In this document: one piece after another, positions 12,833-24,370 of the stretch | How the letters are laid out: every line of letters starts with the position of its first letter | How positions within the stretch are numbered: position 1 is the first letter of the stretch | Assembly (NCBI RefSeq): GCF_019279795.1 | Contig: NC_056748.1 | Location: 696,674,306 to 696,738,305, forward strand | DNA: 64,000 nucleotides | Reading direction: 5' to 3' | DNA from: Protopterus annectens | Taxonomy: Eukaryota > Chordata > Ceratodontiformes > Protopteridae | Position numbers and translations under genes: made by a program | Notes under the pieces: generated by a model | Seen by the model: the letters and a program-made list of their open reading frames with translations, nothing else | What the model was told of the DNA's origin: nothing | Database searches by the model: none

Positions 12833-14410
12833 AGATTTTTAATATCCAAAGGAGCATCCACCAGCTTGGCGTTAATGTCCTCAGGTAATGACTGCAGATG
12901 AAGTCAAGAATAATGCCTCATGAGGCATCAGAAGCATCACAGCTGCACCTGATAGAGTGGCGAGCTACCTGAGAGGTAGAACCCATTCTAAAGACATGCA
13001 TCTGGAGCATTTCTCTCCGGACCTCCGCTGAAAACAGGCTCTGTGGAGCCTAGTCAGACTTTCCTGGTCAACAAATGTAAAATAAATAAAAAAATAGAAA
13101 GAGCACAAGAATTTCCTTCAGAATTAGGGCGGTCAGACATAATTTCACAAACCTGGGCAAACATGGCCAGCACATATCTGGTCATATAGGTCTGGTAATT
13201 AACTTCTCTAAAGGCCAAGGTGGCAGCAGTACAGACCCTCTTTCCAATCCTCTCCATGGCCCTACTGTCCTTATCTGGAGGTAGGAGCTTGGTAGAAGGA
13301 AGAAGCTTAGAAGTCTTGTCAGAGCAGACTGACACCACAGCAGGATCAGCAGAAGGACATTTAAACAGAAATTGACAATCCTGAAGAACCTTGTAGAACT
13401 TGTCAGGTTTCTTAGGAATAGGGGCTGAGAATCAGGAATCTTACAGACAGCTATAAAAGTGTCCAACAAAGCAGCCAGCACAGGAGGCACTGCAGGAGGT
13501 TTAGGCATGTCAGCCTGAAGCAACTCATAACACCTCTTCTGGATATCAGGCACCTGAGAAGAATATCAATTAAAGTATTCCATCATCCTGGCTACTGTGT
13601 CCCCAAAAGAATCTCCTCCAAAGGGGACTCAGGGCTAATGGATTCCTCTTCATCACAGCCATAAGCCAAGGAAGAAGACATCTGAGAAGAATAAGATAAA
13701 GACCAGCCATCAGACTCTGAATCCTCATCCAAAGCATCAGGTTCCATAGCCCTTTTAGAAGTCCAAGGTGAAGTAGGTACAGAGAAACCCCTTGAATAGT
13801 TTTCAGGGCCATTAAGGCATTAAACAGGCCCTAAACAAACTCCTGCTATTCCCTCAGAGGGTCCTTAGGAAAAACAGAAGAATGCTTGGTCTTCTGCTTT
13901 TTCTTAGTAGGGACATCATCACAAACACCAGAGGTTCCGACCCTTGACAAGATTCAATTAGAGCACCTGGTACCTCTTCCCTGACCAGAATCTGCAGAAT
14001 CCCTCAAGGGCCCTCTGAGATAAACTATGATTTCCCCTTGATGTTCGGAACAGATGACTGCAAAGCCTCAGAGGATGTGCTAAAAGAAGGATCCATAACG
14101 GCCTCCGACAGGATCGGAAGCAGAGAAATTCTATGCTGACAACAGAAGGCCTATAGAGCTATCACCTGCTTCTAGAGAGACATCTGGTGGAGGCTGGGCA
14201 ACAAAAGATTCCAGAGAAGATTTCTTGGCCTTCTTCTTGCCTAATGGTAGTACTTTGGGGTTAACTGATTATGGCATGCTACCCTGGGCCAACTCTTTAA
14301 GCCACTGTTTTTTAAGATAAATGGCCAGAGAAGACAACTAGCTTCTAAGTGTCTTAGGCACATATGCATTACAAATACTAGAGGATGTATGGTCTCGGGA
14401 AGCAAAAATG
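12833..14410 (-). pseudogene. DIRS-O gag, broken
   Basis: Gag relic of DIRS-O. From the N-terminal side it shows 'ICNAYVPKTL' (about 14370, the counterpart of 'ICQAFIPKTL' in DIRS-I), 'MPDIQKRCYELLQADMPKPP' (about 13550-13495), 'ALLDTFIAVCKIPDSQ' and 'KRVCTAATLAFREVNYQTYM' (about 13230-13180). Several frameshifts. It is useful as the undisturbed counterpart for locating the CR1 insertion in DIRS-I gag. Confidence 0.65.
13012..13085 (+). repeat. Short LINE 3' tail in DIRS-O gag
   Basis: About 74 bases reading CTCTCCGGACCTCCGCTGAA and ending in AAATAAATAAA, absent from the same place in DIRS-I gag. The same terminal segment, better preserved, ends the block at 52200-52940. This looks like a severely 5'-truncated non-LTR retrotransposon insertion. 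I cannot name the family. Confidence 0.55.
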
Positions 14411-14924
14411 TACTAATGCAGGGGTGGAGGATGCAGTCCACCGGGGATGCAAACAATAAGGGGGTGCAGCCTTGCCTTTTAAAAGCTTTTCATGCATTAA
14501 ATGAGAAAAGCTTAAAGAAAAACAAATCAAATCCTTTAAGGATAGTTATTCTTTAAGAATGCTTTCTATTCATGTGTCGATGTACACATACACCTGTTGC
14601 TTACACCTTTTCCACATTCCACATGGAATTTAAATATGGCACCTCTTGCTTACTCTTTTTCCGTGTTCCACACAGAATTTAAATATAAGATGGCTGTTGC
14701 CTGTGTGTGTGTGTCAGAGATGGCAGGTTAATTCATTTCCTCAGGCTCAAACCCTGTACCTTCCTAAATCCTCTACACCAACTATCAGAGTCGTAATTTT
14801 CAAGGCAATGCGTTGTAGTGTACTTTCAAAGAATTGTAAGCTTCGAGGAAGGATAAGTTTACTGCTGCTCATGCTAAGTCCGTTTTCAGTGTGCAACTGT
14901 TTTGTTTAGCAAATGGTCACAGTA

Positions 14925-15090
14925 TAAGAGGTAGCATGCTTGCTTTTGATGCAGAAGGCTGTGGGTTCTACTCCCACGGCATATGGATGGATTACTGACA
15001 CTGTGTTTTACTTTAAGTGGGAGGGTGGTGGCGTTCGTGCTGCAGTCCTGGGTGTATCCTCCTTTGGATGAGATGCCTGGTAACTATGAA
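14925..15090 (+). repeat. tRNA-like SINE
   Basis: A pol-III-like head starts near 14925: box-A-like AAGAGGTAGCATGC (14928-14942), an anticodon-like hairpin CTTGC-TTTTGAT-GCAGAAG, and box-B-like GGGTTCTACTCCCAC (14963-14977). The tail contains CCTTTGGATGAGATG (about 15061-15075), which resembles a conserved stretch of several vertebrate SINEs. The parent tRNA is uncertain (loop compatible with a Gln anticodon). It interrupts one member of a duplicated block. Confidence 0.45.
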
Positions 15091-15884
15091 CCTGTTTGTC
15101 GGTTTGCCATCCATTCCCTATTGCAATATTACCAGCTTACCATTTTTTAATGCAACATTGAGAATTTTTTCTTCAGGGGCTGCAATCACTGAATTTGTAG
15201 ATGAAACACTGAAATATAAAGTTGTTTGCTAACAACAACCTCTTCACTTGTTACAGTTCTCTTTAATGTAGAATTATTCAGATGATTTTTACCTATGCAG
15301 AGATTCTGTATATTGACTGGTACTGGTGGATTGTAATGACAGAAGTATGTGTGGCCTTTTATGGTTGAAATATTCTGAAATGGGCAGTTTTGTCATTATT
15401 GGGTCATGCATTTTTTTCATTCCTTACTGGAAAATGTTAAAAATTACAAATTTAAAACACATTCCAACAAGTGGTGCTGTATTGTACAAGGAATATAATT
15501 TAATATAATCAGGAAGGTGAATCAAATAACACATGCATGTATGCACTGTCTTAAAAATGTGCGCAAGGAGCCTAAGTTTTGTAAACAGCCGAAAGGTAAA
15601 CTTTATCTGCCAGTGGCTGGATGCATTTTCTTTGCATATGGGTTTAAATACTATTTCAATGAATATGTGTTTCAAGGGCAGAAAAGTTTACTGCTAATGT
15701 TAAGACTGTTTTCCTTGTGAGACTGCATTGTTTTGTTTAGCAAATGTCTATCAGCGTTTGTGCTAAAAAATTTTAAATTAAATCCAAATATCTGCAATCA
15801 TTGCTGAAGTAAAGAAGAAAACAGTAAGTTGGAAATTGGATATTTATGTTCTTTTTTTTTCACTGTACTCTGCTTTCTGCCATC

Positions 15885-16450
15885 TTTTTGTTTTGGTGGA
15901 GTGGGGGTAGCTAGCTATGCTGTAGATTAAAGCAACTTGCCCTTTCATTTGCTTAGCTTAAACTCTGCTATTAAGGATCGCAAGTGAATATTTGTGTTAA
16001 TAAATTAGAATATTTTTATCCTTTTTTGGGAGAGTTGACCGGCTATGCTGTGGATGAATGTAACTTGTCCTTTTCAATTGGTTGTTTTAAATTCCATTCT
16101 TAAGGTGCATCTGTGTGAATAAATCTGAATATTTATGCTTTTTTGGGGGAGGCAGTAACTGTCATTTTCAGATTATTTCAAAGGCTGGCTAGTGTGCATT
16201 TGTGTGAAATAAATTGAATGTTTTGGGTTGGAGTTTGGCTAGCTGTGCTTTGGGAATTTATCCTCTTCATTTGCTCAACTTAAAGTCTTTTATTAAGGCC
16301 TGGCTAGTGTGTACTTATGCAAAATAAACTGAAATATTTATGTTTTTTTTTCTCGGGAGAGGGTGGCTAGCTATGACGTTGATGAAATAACTGGTGCTCT
16401 GTTTGAAGTCAGGCATTAACAGTTAGAGCGCATTTGTGTAAATAATTTGG
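15885..16450 (+). repeat. Degenerate tandem array, unit about 90-130 bases
   Basis: Five diverged units, each with a GGCTAGCTATGCTG-like element (about 15908, 16039, 16237, 16365), a pyrimidine stretch, and an AATAAATTGAATATTTAT-like element (about 15995, 16117, 16208, 16322, 16440). Spacings vary from about 90 to 130. Further weak units may continue to 16700 (paired CAGAATGTTC/TAGAATGTCC blocks). It is not coding. Confidence 0.6.
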
Positions 16451-16909
16451 ATTATTGTTAAACACATTTGAAACTGTCCCAGGTTTTACAGAATGTTCTT
16501 GTATTTGCATAGTTTGTCTGGTCTGCAAAGTACCCTCATACTGCTTGCTTAGCTTAGTCGGCCTTTACATGACTAGTATGTATTTGCATGAAACATGTTG
16601 GGTGTTCACTCTCTCTATTTGAGTGCTGTACTTGTAAAACCAAGTTGAAACAATTCCTGATTTTGTAGAATGTCCCTAAGTTTGCTTCATCTTGATTTTG
16701 ATCTGTTCAACTTAGCAAATCCTGAATGTGTGTTGTCAATGTCGTGTTCAACTTTCCAAAGGAGAAATTAATGCATTTTTGACATTTAGCTTTAGTCCAT
16801 GACTCTGGTACTAGTTGTTTGGGACAAGCCTTTCTGTAGTGTGGCTGAATCTTTTGTGGATTTGATCACTGCTCCTAGCTTATTCCTTGCTGGCCATTAT
16901 TTTGTTACA

Positions 16910-17345
16910 TTTCATGTAACAGAGGAGGAAGTCTTAGAAAAAAATCTCCATTGGGGAGGTGGTGGGCGACTGCTGGGAAGCACCCAAACAAAACAGACAC
17001 GGTTTGTGATGATCCTTATGGGGAATCTGCTTTCCACAATGACATTTTCCCTTCTTGGATGACATGAATTCCAACATAACCCAAAAAAATATAAGACCAA
17101 CAATAAGTAAGAAAAAGAGACCCCAGCAAAGCACTTATCTAACTGCTAGCAAAGGGCTATCAGACCTAATGATCGATGGTGGCATTCGGACTGACTGTAA
17201 AGAAGTTCAGGGCAACTGCATCTGTATGTCACCTTTATGCCCTATGTCCTGTATGAAGGGCATACATGTGAGATATGACGCATATAAGATCTAAAGGCTT
17301 TGGTATACTGGCTGGATGTTGGACTATCCTTTGCAGGAGATTCCA
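16910..17345 (-). mobile_element. DIRS fragment: 5' terminal repeat and start of gag
   Basis: The minus strand from about 17345 holds a terminal repeat similar to DIRS-I (with CATACTGGCTGGATG-like sequence in the complement at about 17300-17330). It is followed by a gag start reading 'MSSKKGKCHCGKQIPHKD' (17062 down) and 'HHKPCLFCLGASQQ'. This is the Cys/His motif of DIRS gag. The copy ends at about 16930 after roughly 40 codons. Truncated and inactive. Confidence 0.7.
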
Positions 17346-17429
17346 AAGGTACAGAATAATGCAATTTCCTTGATATTTATGTGATTTCCCTGTCTTGTCT
17401 TGACCACATACCTTATAACTTTATGTTCT

Positions 17430-19095
17430 TAGAACATACCTCCCAAGCAATGTCTGAAGCATCAGTGGAGAAGTCTCCTTGCGGGGAGACAGAATCAGAA
17501 AGAGCACTCAGGGACAGAGTGGCAACTGTCTGATCCTCCAAAGGAATTCCTTCTTTAAAAAGGCATGAGAGTTACTGGGAAGGTCAGGTGGTGGCAGCGA
17601 CTTGAGGTAGCACTGAAGCTTCCTCATAAGGAGTTAGGCAAAAAGTATTATTTATATGGTTGAGGCCACATACTCCAGGGCTCTCAATTTATCTCTTGCA
17701 AGGGTCAATTTTACAAGTGGAAGATGCAACTGGAAGAATGAAAACAGAAACAGTACTTTGTCCTGAGGAATAAATGCCATCAGTGAGTTTGGATTTAAAT
17801 GGAATCCTAAGAAAACCAGTTCCTCTGAAGGTTGAAGGACAGATGTCTTCAACTTCAGGGTAGAACCCTGTGAAGATTAAGACAAAAGATCAGCTGTACA
17901 CGAGATCCTGAAGAAGCTTGTCTTTTGAAGCATCCTGAAGAAAAAAATCATCTAGGTCTGGGAATATGTGGATACCATGGAGCATGCAGAATGCTATGAC
18001 TAGAACTAAACACATGTAGAATTATAGAAATACCAAAGGGCCAATCAGAATGTTTAAAATGAAATTGTAAAACAAAACATTAATAATGTTCTGTGATATG
18101 GGTGAATGGAAGAGGTTTGGGAGGTCACTCAGTGGAAGTTCTAGCTTTGCTGGAGTTTTTATTTTGTTTTTACTGATTGGTTTTTCAGTGACCTTCTCAT
18201 TGTTTTAGTGATAGGGGTAACTGGGAATACGAAGATAAGCATCCTTGAGGTCCAGGATCATCATGAAAGCTTGTGAAAGAAGAGATTGAAGAAATAACAT
18301 CTTGACTTTTAGCAAGAGTTATAAGATGATGTGGAGGACTGATACACCCTTAACGGGCCACCAAGTGTCTTCTTGGGAATAGGAAAAATCCTGAATAGAA
18401 CCCCATTTACTCATGGTGATGGGGGGATTATTTCTATATTTCCCTGATAATGCAATTCTTGCTGCATTGGTAAAACAGATGCCTTCTGTTTGAGGGAACA
18501 TGGAATCCCACAATAGGATGGGGGAAGATGCCAAGTTAATGTGTAGCCCTTCTCTACAATGAGTAACTCGTACGTCTAAGGTTATCAGTCTCCAAAACTG
18601 CAGCGACTGAGAAGGTTTCTTTGAAAGACTGGGAGGGGATTAACAGTGGTGAAGTGGGGAAGGAAAGGAGGGATCTGATAACAACAAACTGTAAAATATG
18701 TCAAACAAAGGAACCTTTAAGTTCTTTGAAATCTGTTTTAGATTTTTCTTGAAATTTATATTCGGAAAATGTTTTACCTTTTTGCTGAAACTTTTAGTAT
18801 TTATGACAAGAAAACCCTGCCTTTGAGGGACAGCTTCTTTGAAATTTAGGCACAGGTGAGAGAAAAAAACTGCCTGAAGTCCTGCATTATTTTACTTCCC
18901 TCCTGCAGGGTTTTTGAAAATCTTAGCAGCAGTTGGGCCAAAGAGACTATCTCTTTCCAATGGGGCATCCAGCAACTTGACAGTGACGTCTTCAGGCAGG
19001 AACTGTAAATGTAATGAAGAGTATCTACTTAACAGAGACTTTCAAGATAGTTGCACACTGATCAACAGCTTACCCTCAGCTCTCCCAGTGGGAAA
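17430..19095 (-). mobile_element. DIRS fragment: RT and part of gag
   Basis: Old DIRS sequence on the minus strand. At 17652-17852 'EELVFLGFHLNPNSLMAF' and 'LARDKLRALEYVAS' correspond to the 'TFLGAxLNT' and 'ARxxLQALGFMAS' blocks after the RT catalytic box. 18240-18540 matches the RT palm region only at nucleotide level. 18900-19080 matches the gag end ('KLLDAPL'-like, complement of CCAGCAACTTGACAGTGACG). No open gene remains. Confidence 0.6.
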
Positions 19096-19157
19096 AGAAG
19101 CCAGAGGCAGTCAGCTTAAGTAAAATTCAGTTACTGGCTAGTAAGTGCACTGCCTAG

Positions 19158-20050
19158 ATGCCTGCAAAGAAGAAAATAAGAGAGTCTGAAAGAAAATCAG
19201 CTAGAAAAGGTGAAGAGAAAAAACTGACTGGGAAGAATCCTACAGCTCTTCAGCAAAAAGCAGTCCAAGCTCTAAGCTTTAGTGCAAGACATGACTTCCA
19301 GTACCCTAGAGGAAAAAAAATAAGTAAAATCTGCTCAGAGCTGATTATAAATATGAAACACTGAAGGAGTACAGAAACTCAAACAAAAGGCTGGGAAATG
19401 GAAGAAGCTTTAAACAGATATTCAGATGAGATATAAAACTACAAAAATCAGAGGCTGAAATGAAGAAAAGATTGGCTGATGAGACTGATCAAGAAGAGAT
19501 GTTTAAAAAAATGGTAAAATTCGTGAACAGACCACATAGGGAAAAACTGAGATTTTCTGCTGTGCCGGAGAAATTAGGAGGAAAAGACTAATTTTATGAA
19601 GGCATAGATAAACACCTGGACTGGTATTCTACAGCAGGAACTGTTAAATGAAAGGGTACACCATGTTTATGACCCAAATATGGCCATCAGAAAGCAGCCA
19701 AAATATTTATTAATAAAGATGCAAACCTACCAGCAAAAGGGTAGATCCTGATAAAACTGTGGCAAAAGGACAAAGTATTAAAAGTTGGAGGCAGTAGTGT
19801 GTGGAAAATGATTACTTATTGAGAAGAGAGACAAAGTTATTCCAACAATCAGGGAATGTCAGGAGGCAGGTGTGAGATTCAAGCTGCCATATCGAGCTGT
19901 CTTCAGAATATTTTTCCTGTAGACTCAAAGTCATGTTTTAATGTGGAACAGGCTAAGGAAGAAATGCAAAATTCTGTCCAACAAAAAATGAGCCATCAAG
20001 CAAAAGGGTACTCTGCTTATCTTTGTTCTTATGATAAAGAACACGTATAG
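19158..20050 (+). pseudogene. L1-1 ORF1 relic
   Basis: Starts 'MPAKKKIRESERKSARKGEE', a basic N-terminus usual for L1 ORF1 RNA-binding chaperones. Around 19540-19580 'EKLRFSAVPEKLGGKD' resembles the start of the L1 ORF1 RRM ('lriiGiPE'). After several frame changes 'FNVEQAKEEMQNSVQQKMSH' (about 19935-20000) follows. The ORF is broken at 19364 and again downstream. Assignment rests on the basic head, the RRM-like motif and its position before an L1 endonuclease. Confidence 0.5.
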
Positions 20051-21090
20051 GAGTTGACTAGAAGAATTGGTAGTACCATGGAAGTTTATTAGAATCTGGA
20101 GTTGGGAGAAAGACCAATGAGACAAAAATTAATAAATAAATGTGAGACTGCACAGCACCAGTCTCATTTGTGAAATGCAGCTGTATAAGAATAAGTGGAA
20201 AGAGTGATCTTTTGCTGACTCTGTTAAACTTCTGAAGAACTGAAAAGTATTTGCCTCACTTCATGTCATTAATGTTTGGAAGGACTCTGAATGAAGAGGA
20301 AGAAGAAGGAAAAAGGTAACTAAGTAAAACAAATTATTTTCTTAATACTATTTCTATGAAACTTTTCACAAATATAAACTTTCGGGTAAGTGAGAAAGTT
20401 ATTAAAATAAACAAATGCCCTTTTGTTTTCTTCTTCCTTTTCTCTTTTTATATATTAAGAAATGTTGCCATTACAATGCAAAAAGAGAAGAAAAGCTAAG
20501 CAAAAGCATGTTTAAGTTAACAGGCTGTAATCTTGGGTTGTTGTGGTGGGGGGTGGTATGTAAAAGTACTAAGACCATAATATATGTAGAGCTGAGATGT
20601 TTTCTTTTACTTTTGAAAAGGTGGACATCTGGATTAAGATCCTTGGCTTAATCTAAAAAAAATTTGAGTGAACACAAGTAAATATGAGAACACCCAATAT
20701 AATGAATTTTTATTTACCTATAAATGTTTCAGCTTGTGTTTCAGGCTGCAAATGAGGACTACATTTATCCATTTTCTCTTATTTTCCATGGAGGCAAACT
20801 GATAATAAGGCAATAAAATACAGTAAACTGGTTAATTCAAGACTAAAAGTTAATGATTTCTGAATGTATGCAATTAGTTTTCACATCTAGGGGAGGGGGG
20901 GTAAAGATAACAAAAAAAAAAAAAGAATAGGCACCAATCAGTGTAAGCAGAAGAACATGTGCCTTAGGATGGATAATCTCAAATTCAGATTAATTAGGGG
21001 CCTGTGTTAGCAGCTGTCTATCTAGCACTAATATTCCTATTAGGAGAGTTAAACTTCATTATTTGAAGATGTACATAGTTATGTTTGTTT

Positions 21091-21327
21091 GTCTTTTCGG
21101 CTTTTTCAGGTTAGGGGTCGCCACAGCGGAACTTCAGTCCACTAATGATTGGCAGTAGATTTTTATGGTGCCGAGTTGCCAGCCCGACGCCCATTCACGC
21201 ATGTCTTTTGGAGGCCACTCGACCACGGGGAGGACATGAAGACTCCACACAGAAGGCACTCCAGCCGAGAATCGAACAGGAGACCCTCTTGCTGTGAGGC
21301 AACAACGCTACCGCTGTACCACCGCGG
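21091..21327 (-). repeat. tRNA-derived SINE, copy 1
   Basis: On the minus strand the head starts near 21327 with CCGCGGTGGTACAGCGGTAG. A box B reading TGTTCGATTCTC lies at about 21269-21280. The body contains TGTGTGGAGTCTTCATGTCC, a block seen in many fish SINEs, and the end has GGGGTCGCCACAGCGG-type sequence in the complement (21112-21130). Copy 2 at 25280-25516 is of the same family. No clean target-site duplication here. Confidence 0.75.
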
Positions 21328-21539
21328 ATGTGTTTGAAGTAAGTTAAAAAGTTATGGAGTATTCTGGGGGTGTGTTCGTTTCTCTGTTCGGTGGTTGTTA
21401 TCAAAACAAAAAGTCTTGTAAAATGTGATACATGTTCCAATGTTGATACGAAAAAAAAATGTATAATGACAAAAGCTGAAAAGAGACATTTAAAAAAGCT
21501 GCCATACATATAATTGTGGGAATATTATTTTACCATAAT

Positions 21540-22158
21540 TGCAACACTTCTTTATTATCATGGAATATGAATGGTCTTGCAGGTATAGACAAAAAAGAAA
21601 ACACAAATGCAGAGTGCAAATAACAATGCTGCAGGAGACACATTTGGAAAGAACTGAGCATGTGAATTTAACAAAGAAAGGATTTCGGGATGGGTACTCT
21701 CCAGAATATCAGGGACAAAAGAGGAGTTCTTAAATTAATTCATAGGGGAGCTCCAGTACTGATAGAATGGGGAAAAAAGATAATTGTTGTTTTGTAGTGG
21801 TAAGGAGCTACAGGCATGGGATGAAGATTACACCGGCATGTTATTTACTTCCCATCTAAAACTGCTAGTTTGGAGCTTAAAAAAAATTCTGGGAGAAATA
21901 ATTAGCTTTCAGCATGGGATATTATTTATAGATGGGGACTGGAATTTGATTTGCAGCAATTAGGATGTATCGGGGGGGGGGGGGGCTTAGAAGAGAAACT
22001 TACAAAAGAGGGTAGATTTCTGAAGAAATTCATGAAAATATCTGGTATAAAATACATTAATTCAATAGTAGGACCTCTGAGAAAACTTGTATATTATTAA
22101 CCAAGGTACAGTAATTGGGATAGACTTGACAGAAATTATTTTTCATAGAAACATGTAC
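21540..22158 (+). pseudogene. L1-1 ORF2 endonuclease domain, broken
   Basis: N-terminal apurinic-type endonuclease of ORF2: 'SWNMNGLAGIDKK' at about 21561-21600 (Asn active-site region) and 'MLQETHLERTEH' at about 21628-21663 (the Q-E-T metal-binding glutamate). The end reads as a W-S-R-L-D-like block near 22115-22130. Frame changes occur at about 21730 and after. A G-run of 13 or so bases at 21971-21984 sits at one break. L1-2 interrupts the domain at 22166. Confidence 0.7.
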
Positions 22159-22435
22159 ATTAAGAATTTATTTTAAACAAGAAACATCTTTATTAAATTA
22201 TCACGACAGGCAATCATACATTTATATAAATAAAAACAAACCATATTGACATATATTTAGTTGGAAACATTATACATTACAAACCATACTAACATAATTT
22301 TAGCTTCAAACATTATACATCACTTACAATCCATCCAGTCATTGTCAGCCAAACATAACAGCTCATTCAAATAATGGCTTACTTTAAACCTCGTCCCTCC
22401 TCTGCATGTATTGTTCCCACAATTCCCATTTTTTT

Positions 22436-23976
22436 AGGTTCATAGGTTCATACTAGGCTATCTGCCCAAGGGCATTTATAAGCCTAGCCCATAGTTATGT
22501 GGCTTTCGCCACCCCTTTAGTTTGAATAAAAACTATGCCTATCATTTTGCTGTGCCTCTGTCAAGCAGTGACACTGAAGTAATCCCTGGGGTATATCTGC
22601 AATCTCCCATCCATTGGTCAAGATTCCTCTTGAACAAGGCCAGAGAGGTGCTCTGCCTCACATGTACCGGGATTTTGTTCCACAGCATAGGGAGTCTCTG
22701 GGTGATGAATCTGTCCCTCCAGCACGTTCTATTTATAACCGTGTCAAGGTTTAAGTCTCCTGCCCTTGTGGTTCTGAGGGATCTAGATTTTTGAGGTGAA
22801 GCATATTCATCAAATCTGGGTTTGACATGGCCTTATATGTCAGGCACAGGTCACCTCTGAGCAAGCGGTATGAGACTGAATAGAGCTGGAGTTCTTTCAG
22901 TCGGGCAGCATAAGACATATTTTTGAGACCCTTTATCCTTTTGGTGAGGAACTTTCGGGGCCTTTCAAGCTGCAGCAGGTGTCTGGTCAGATACATTCCG
23001 AACGGGGCATTGTACTCAATCATAGGTCTAATAAGTGATGAGTACAGGGGGACGATGACCTCCCTTGATCTAGGTGTGAATCCCTTCATGATCAGGTGGG
23101 TGATATAGAAGGTTTTCCTAACTACTTTAGCAACATGAATGTCAAACGAAAGGCTACTGTCAACCTGGGTCCCCAGATCTCTGATGACTTTTTCTGTGCT
23201 CAGTGGATTGCCACCTATATGGTAGCTAGGGGTAACCTTGTTTTTCCCGAAGGGTATGACTATGCATTTTTTGGCGTTTAACTTCAGGCCATGGCTCTGG
23301 CACCAGTTATCCGTTTCTGTGAGGCCCTTCTGGAGGATATCTGTGTCAGATGTGTTTTCGACTATGGCGCCCAGTTTGCAGTCATCTGCAAACTTTGTCA
23401 GCCATAACCCTCCTGTGTTTGCTTGTACTTCAGAAAAGTAGATGCCGAACAAGAGTGGACCCAGGACTGAGCCCTGTGGGACACCACTTGTGACAGGCTT
23501 TGAGTCTGACATGGCTCCAGCAACTCTGACCCTGTGGGTTCTGTCACTTAGCCAGTTTGCAACCCATCTTGTGATGTATGGGTTTACATTCAAGCTGATG
23601 AGTTTTTCGATGATACCTGAGTGGGGTATTGTGTCGAAGGCCTTTGCCAGGTCGAGGTAGGCTGTATGGACTGCCTTTCCCTCATCAATGGCCTTGGTGA
23701 CTGTCTCGAAAAAGTCAACCAAGTTTAAGAGGCAGGATCTGCCTTTGACAAAGCCAAACTGAGTTGGATCCAAAGTCTGCAAGTTCCCTATGTCTTTATT
23801 TATGAGTTCCATTATGATCCTCTCCATGGCTTTGCAGATAAGGCTTGTCAAGCTAATGGGGCAGTAATTTCCAGGGTCTGTGGAGGCACCGCCCTTATGA
23901 AGTGGGACCACAGTCGCCGTGCGCCACTCCTTGGGTACGTATCCTGAGGTGAGGCTAAGATTAAACAGCTGTTTCT
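22436..23976 (-). mobile_element. CR1-b, 5'-truncated CR1-type LINE
   Basis: A 1.54-kb CR1-type LINE on the minus strand inserted in the 3' part of L1-2. Its 3' terminus has the octamer repeat ATGAACCT (two units, 22436-22451), typical of the short terminal repeats of CR1-group LINEs. 22436-22517 matches the tail of the SINE at 50362-50569 almost perfectly. The 5' end at 23976 abuts a 37-bp tandem duplication of L1-2 sequence. The RT ORF is nearly intact. Confidence 0.85.
22751..23911 (-). pseudogene. CR1-b reverse transcriptase (ORF2 C-terminal part)
   Basis: A 386-codon open frame covering nearly the whole RT domain: 'NYCPISLTSLICKAMERI' (residues about 14-31), 'DPTQFGFVKGRSCLLNL', 'YLDLAKAFDTIPHSGI' (first catalytic Asp), 'VTSGVPQGSVLGPLLFGIYF' (about 142-161), 'LTKFADDCKLGA' (catalytic F-A-D-D), 'LNAKKCIVIPFGK', and the C-terminal 'YNAPFGMYLTRHLLQLERP' and 'YSVSYRLLRGDLCLTYKAM'. 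No frameshift inside. The endonuclease and ORF1 are missing, so it cannot move by itself. It is the best-preserved RT of this LINE family in the window. Confidence 0.9.
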
Positions 23977-24370
23977 ATGTAATTTGCTCCTACCCTTTTT
24001 TCTAAAGCTCCTGATGTAATTTGCTCCTACCCTTTTTTCTAAAGCTCCTGATTCCAGTGTTTTTGTCTCTGTTACTGTAGTCACTACTTGTAGTAAAGTT
24101 GGTTTAGGCTTTGATTTCCATTTTCTAAAAAATTGCTTTTTTGCCAGCCACCACAGTTAGACTCAGCAAGGCCTTACTATGTCTAGGCAATTCCGATTCT
24201 GTATCACAGCTCAAAAAATAATTTCCTTAGTTACATTAATCTGCTCACCCAGCATCTCTGACAGAACAGTCTGCAGGGAATCCTTAGTCTGCCATTTCAT
24301 TACACTCCCAGAAAACATGCCCCCAATTACCTCTTTCTTCCCCATCACACCTTCAACATTTGCGGTCTAC

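Larger units (their letters stand above)
10263..14410 (-). mobile_element. DIRS-O, upstream fragment
   Basis: This is the continuation of the old DIRS element begun at 1205, collinear with DIRS-I: RNase H junction, RT (10412-11640) and gag (12833-14410). Its 5' terminal repeat is not found. The gag relic stops at about 14410, where sequence unlike DIRS begins. It carries a C-run and CA-rich tract at 10303-10325, an unidentified intervening block (11650-12832) and a 74-bp LINE tail (13012-13085). Confidence 0.7.
14411..16900. other. Intron-like DNA without recognised genes
   Basis: No coding potential that I can support. It holds two adjacent imperfect repeats of about 50 bases at 14590-14690 (each with CAGAATTTAAATAT-like ends), a tRNA-like SINE at 14925-15090, a diverged duplicate pair (14850-14920 and 15680-15755, both ending TTTTGTTTAGCAAATG), and a tandem array at 15885-16450. 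The open frames here lack codon structure and family motifs. Confidence 0.5.

Noticed and set aside
14925..14985. A functional tRNA gene
   Set aside because: No paired acceptor stem is visible and a SINE-like body follows, so I call it a SINE.
18319..18534. A 71-codon minus-strand ORF
   Set aside because: It lies in the decayed RT of a DIRS fragment and does not keep the family frame.
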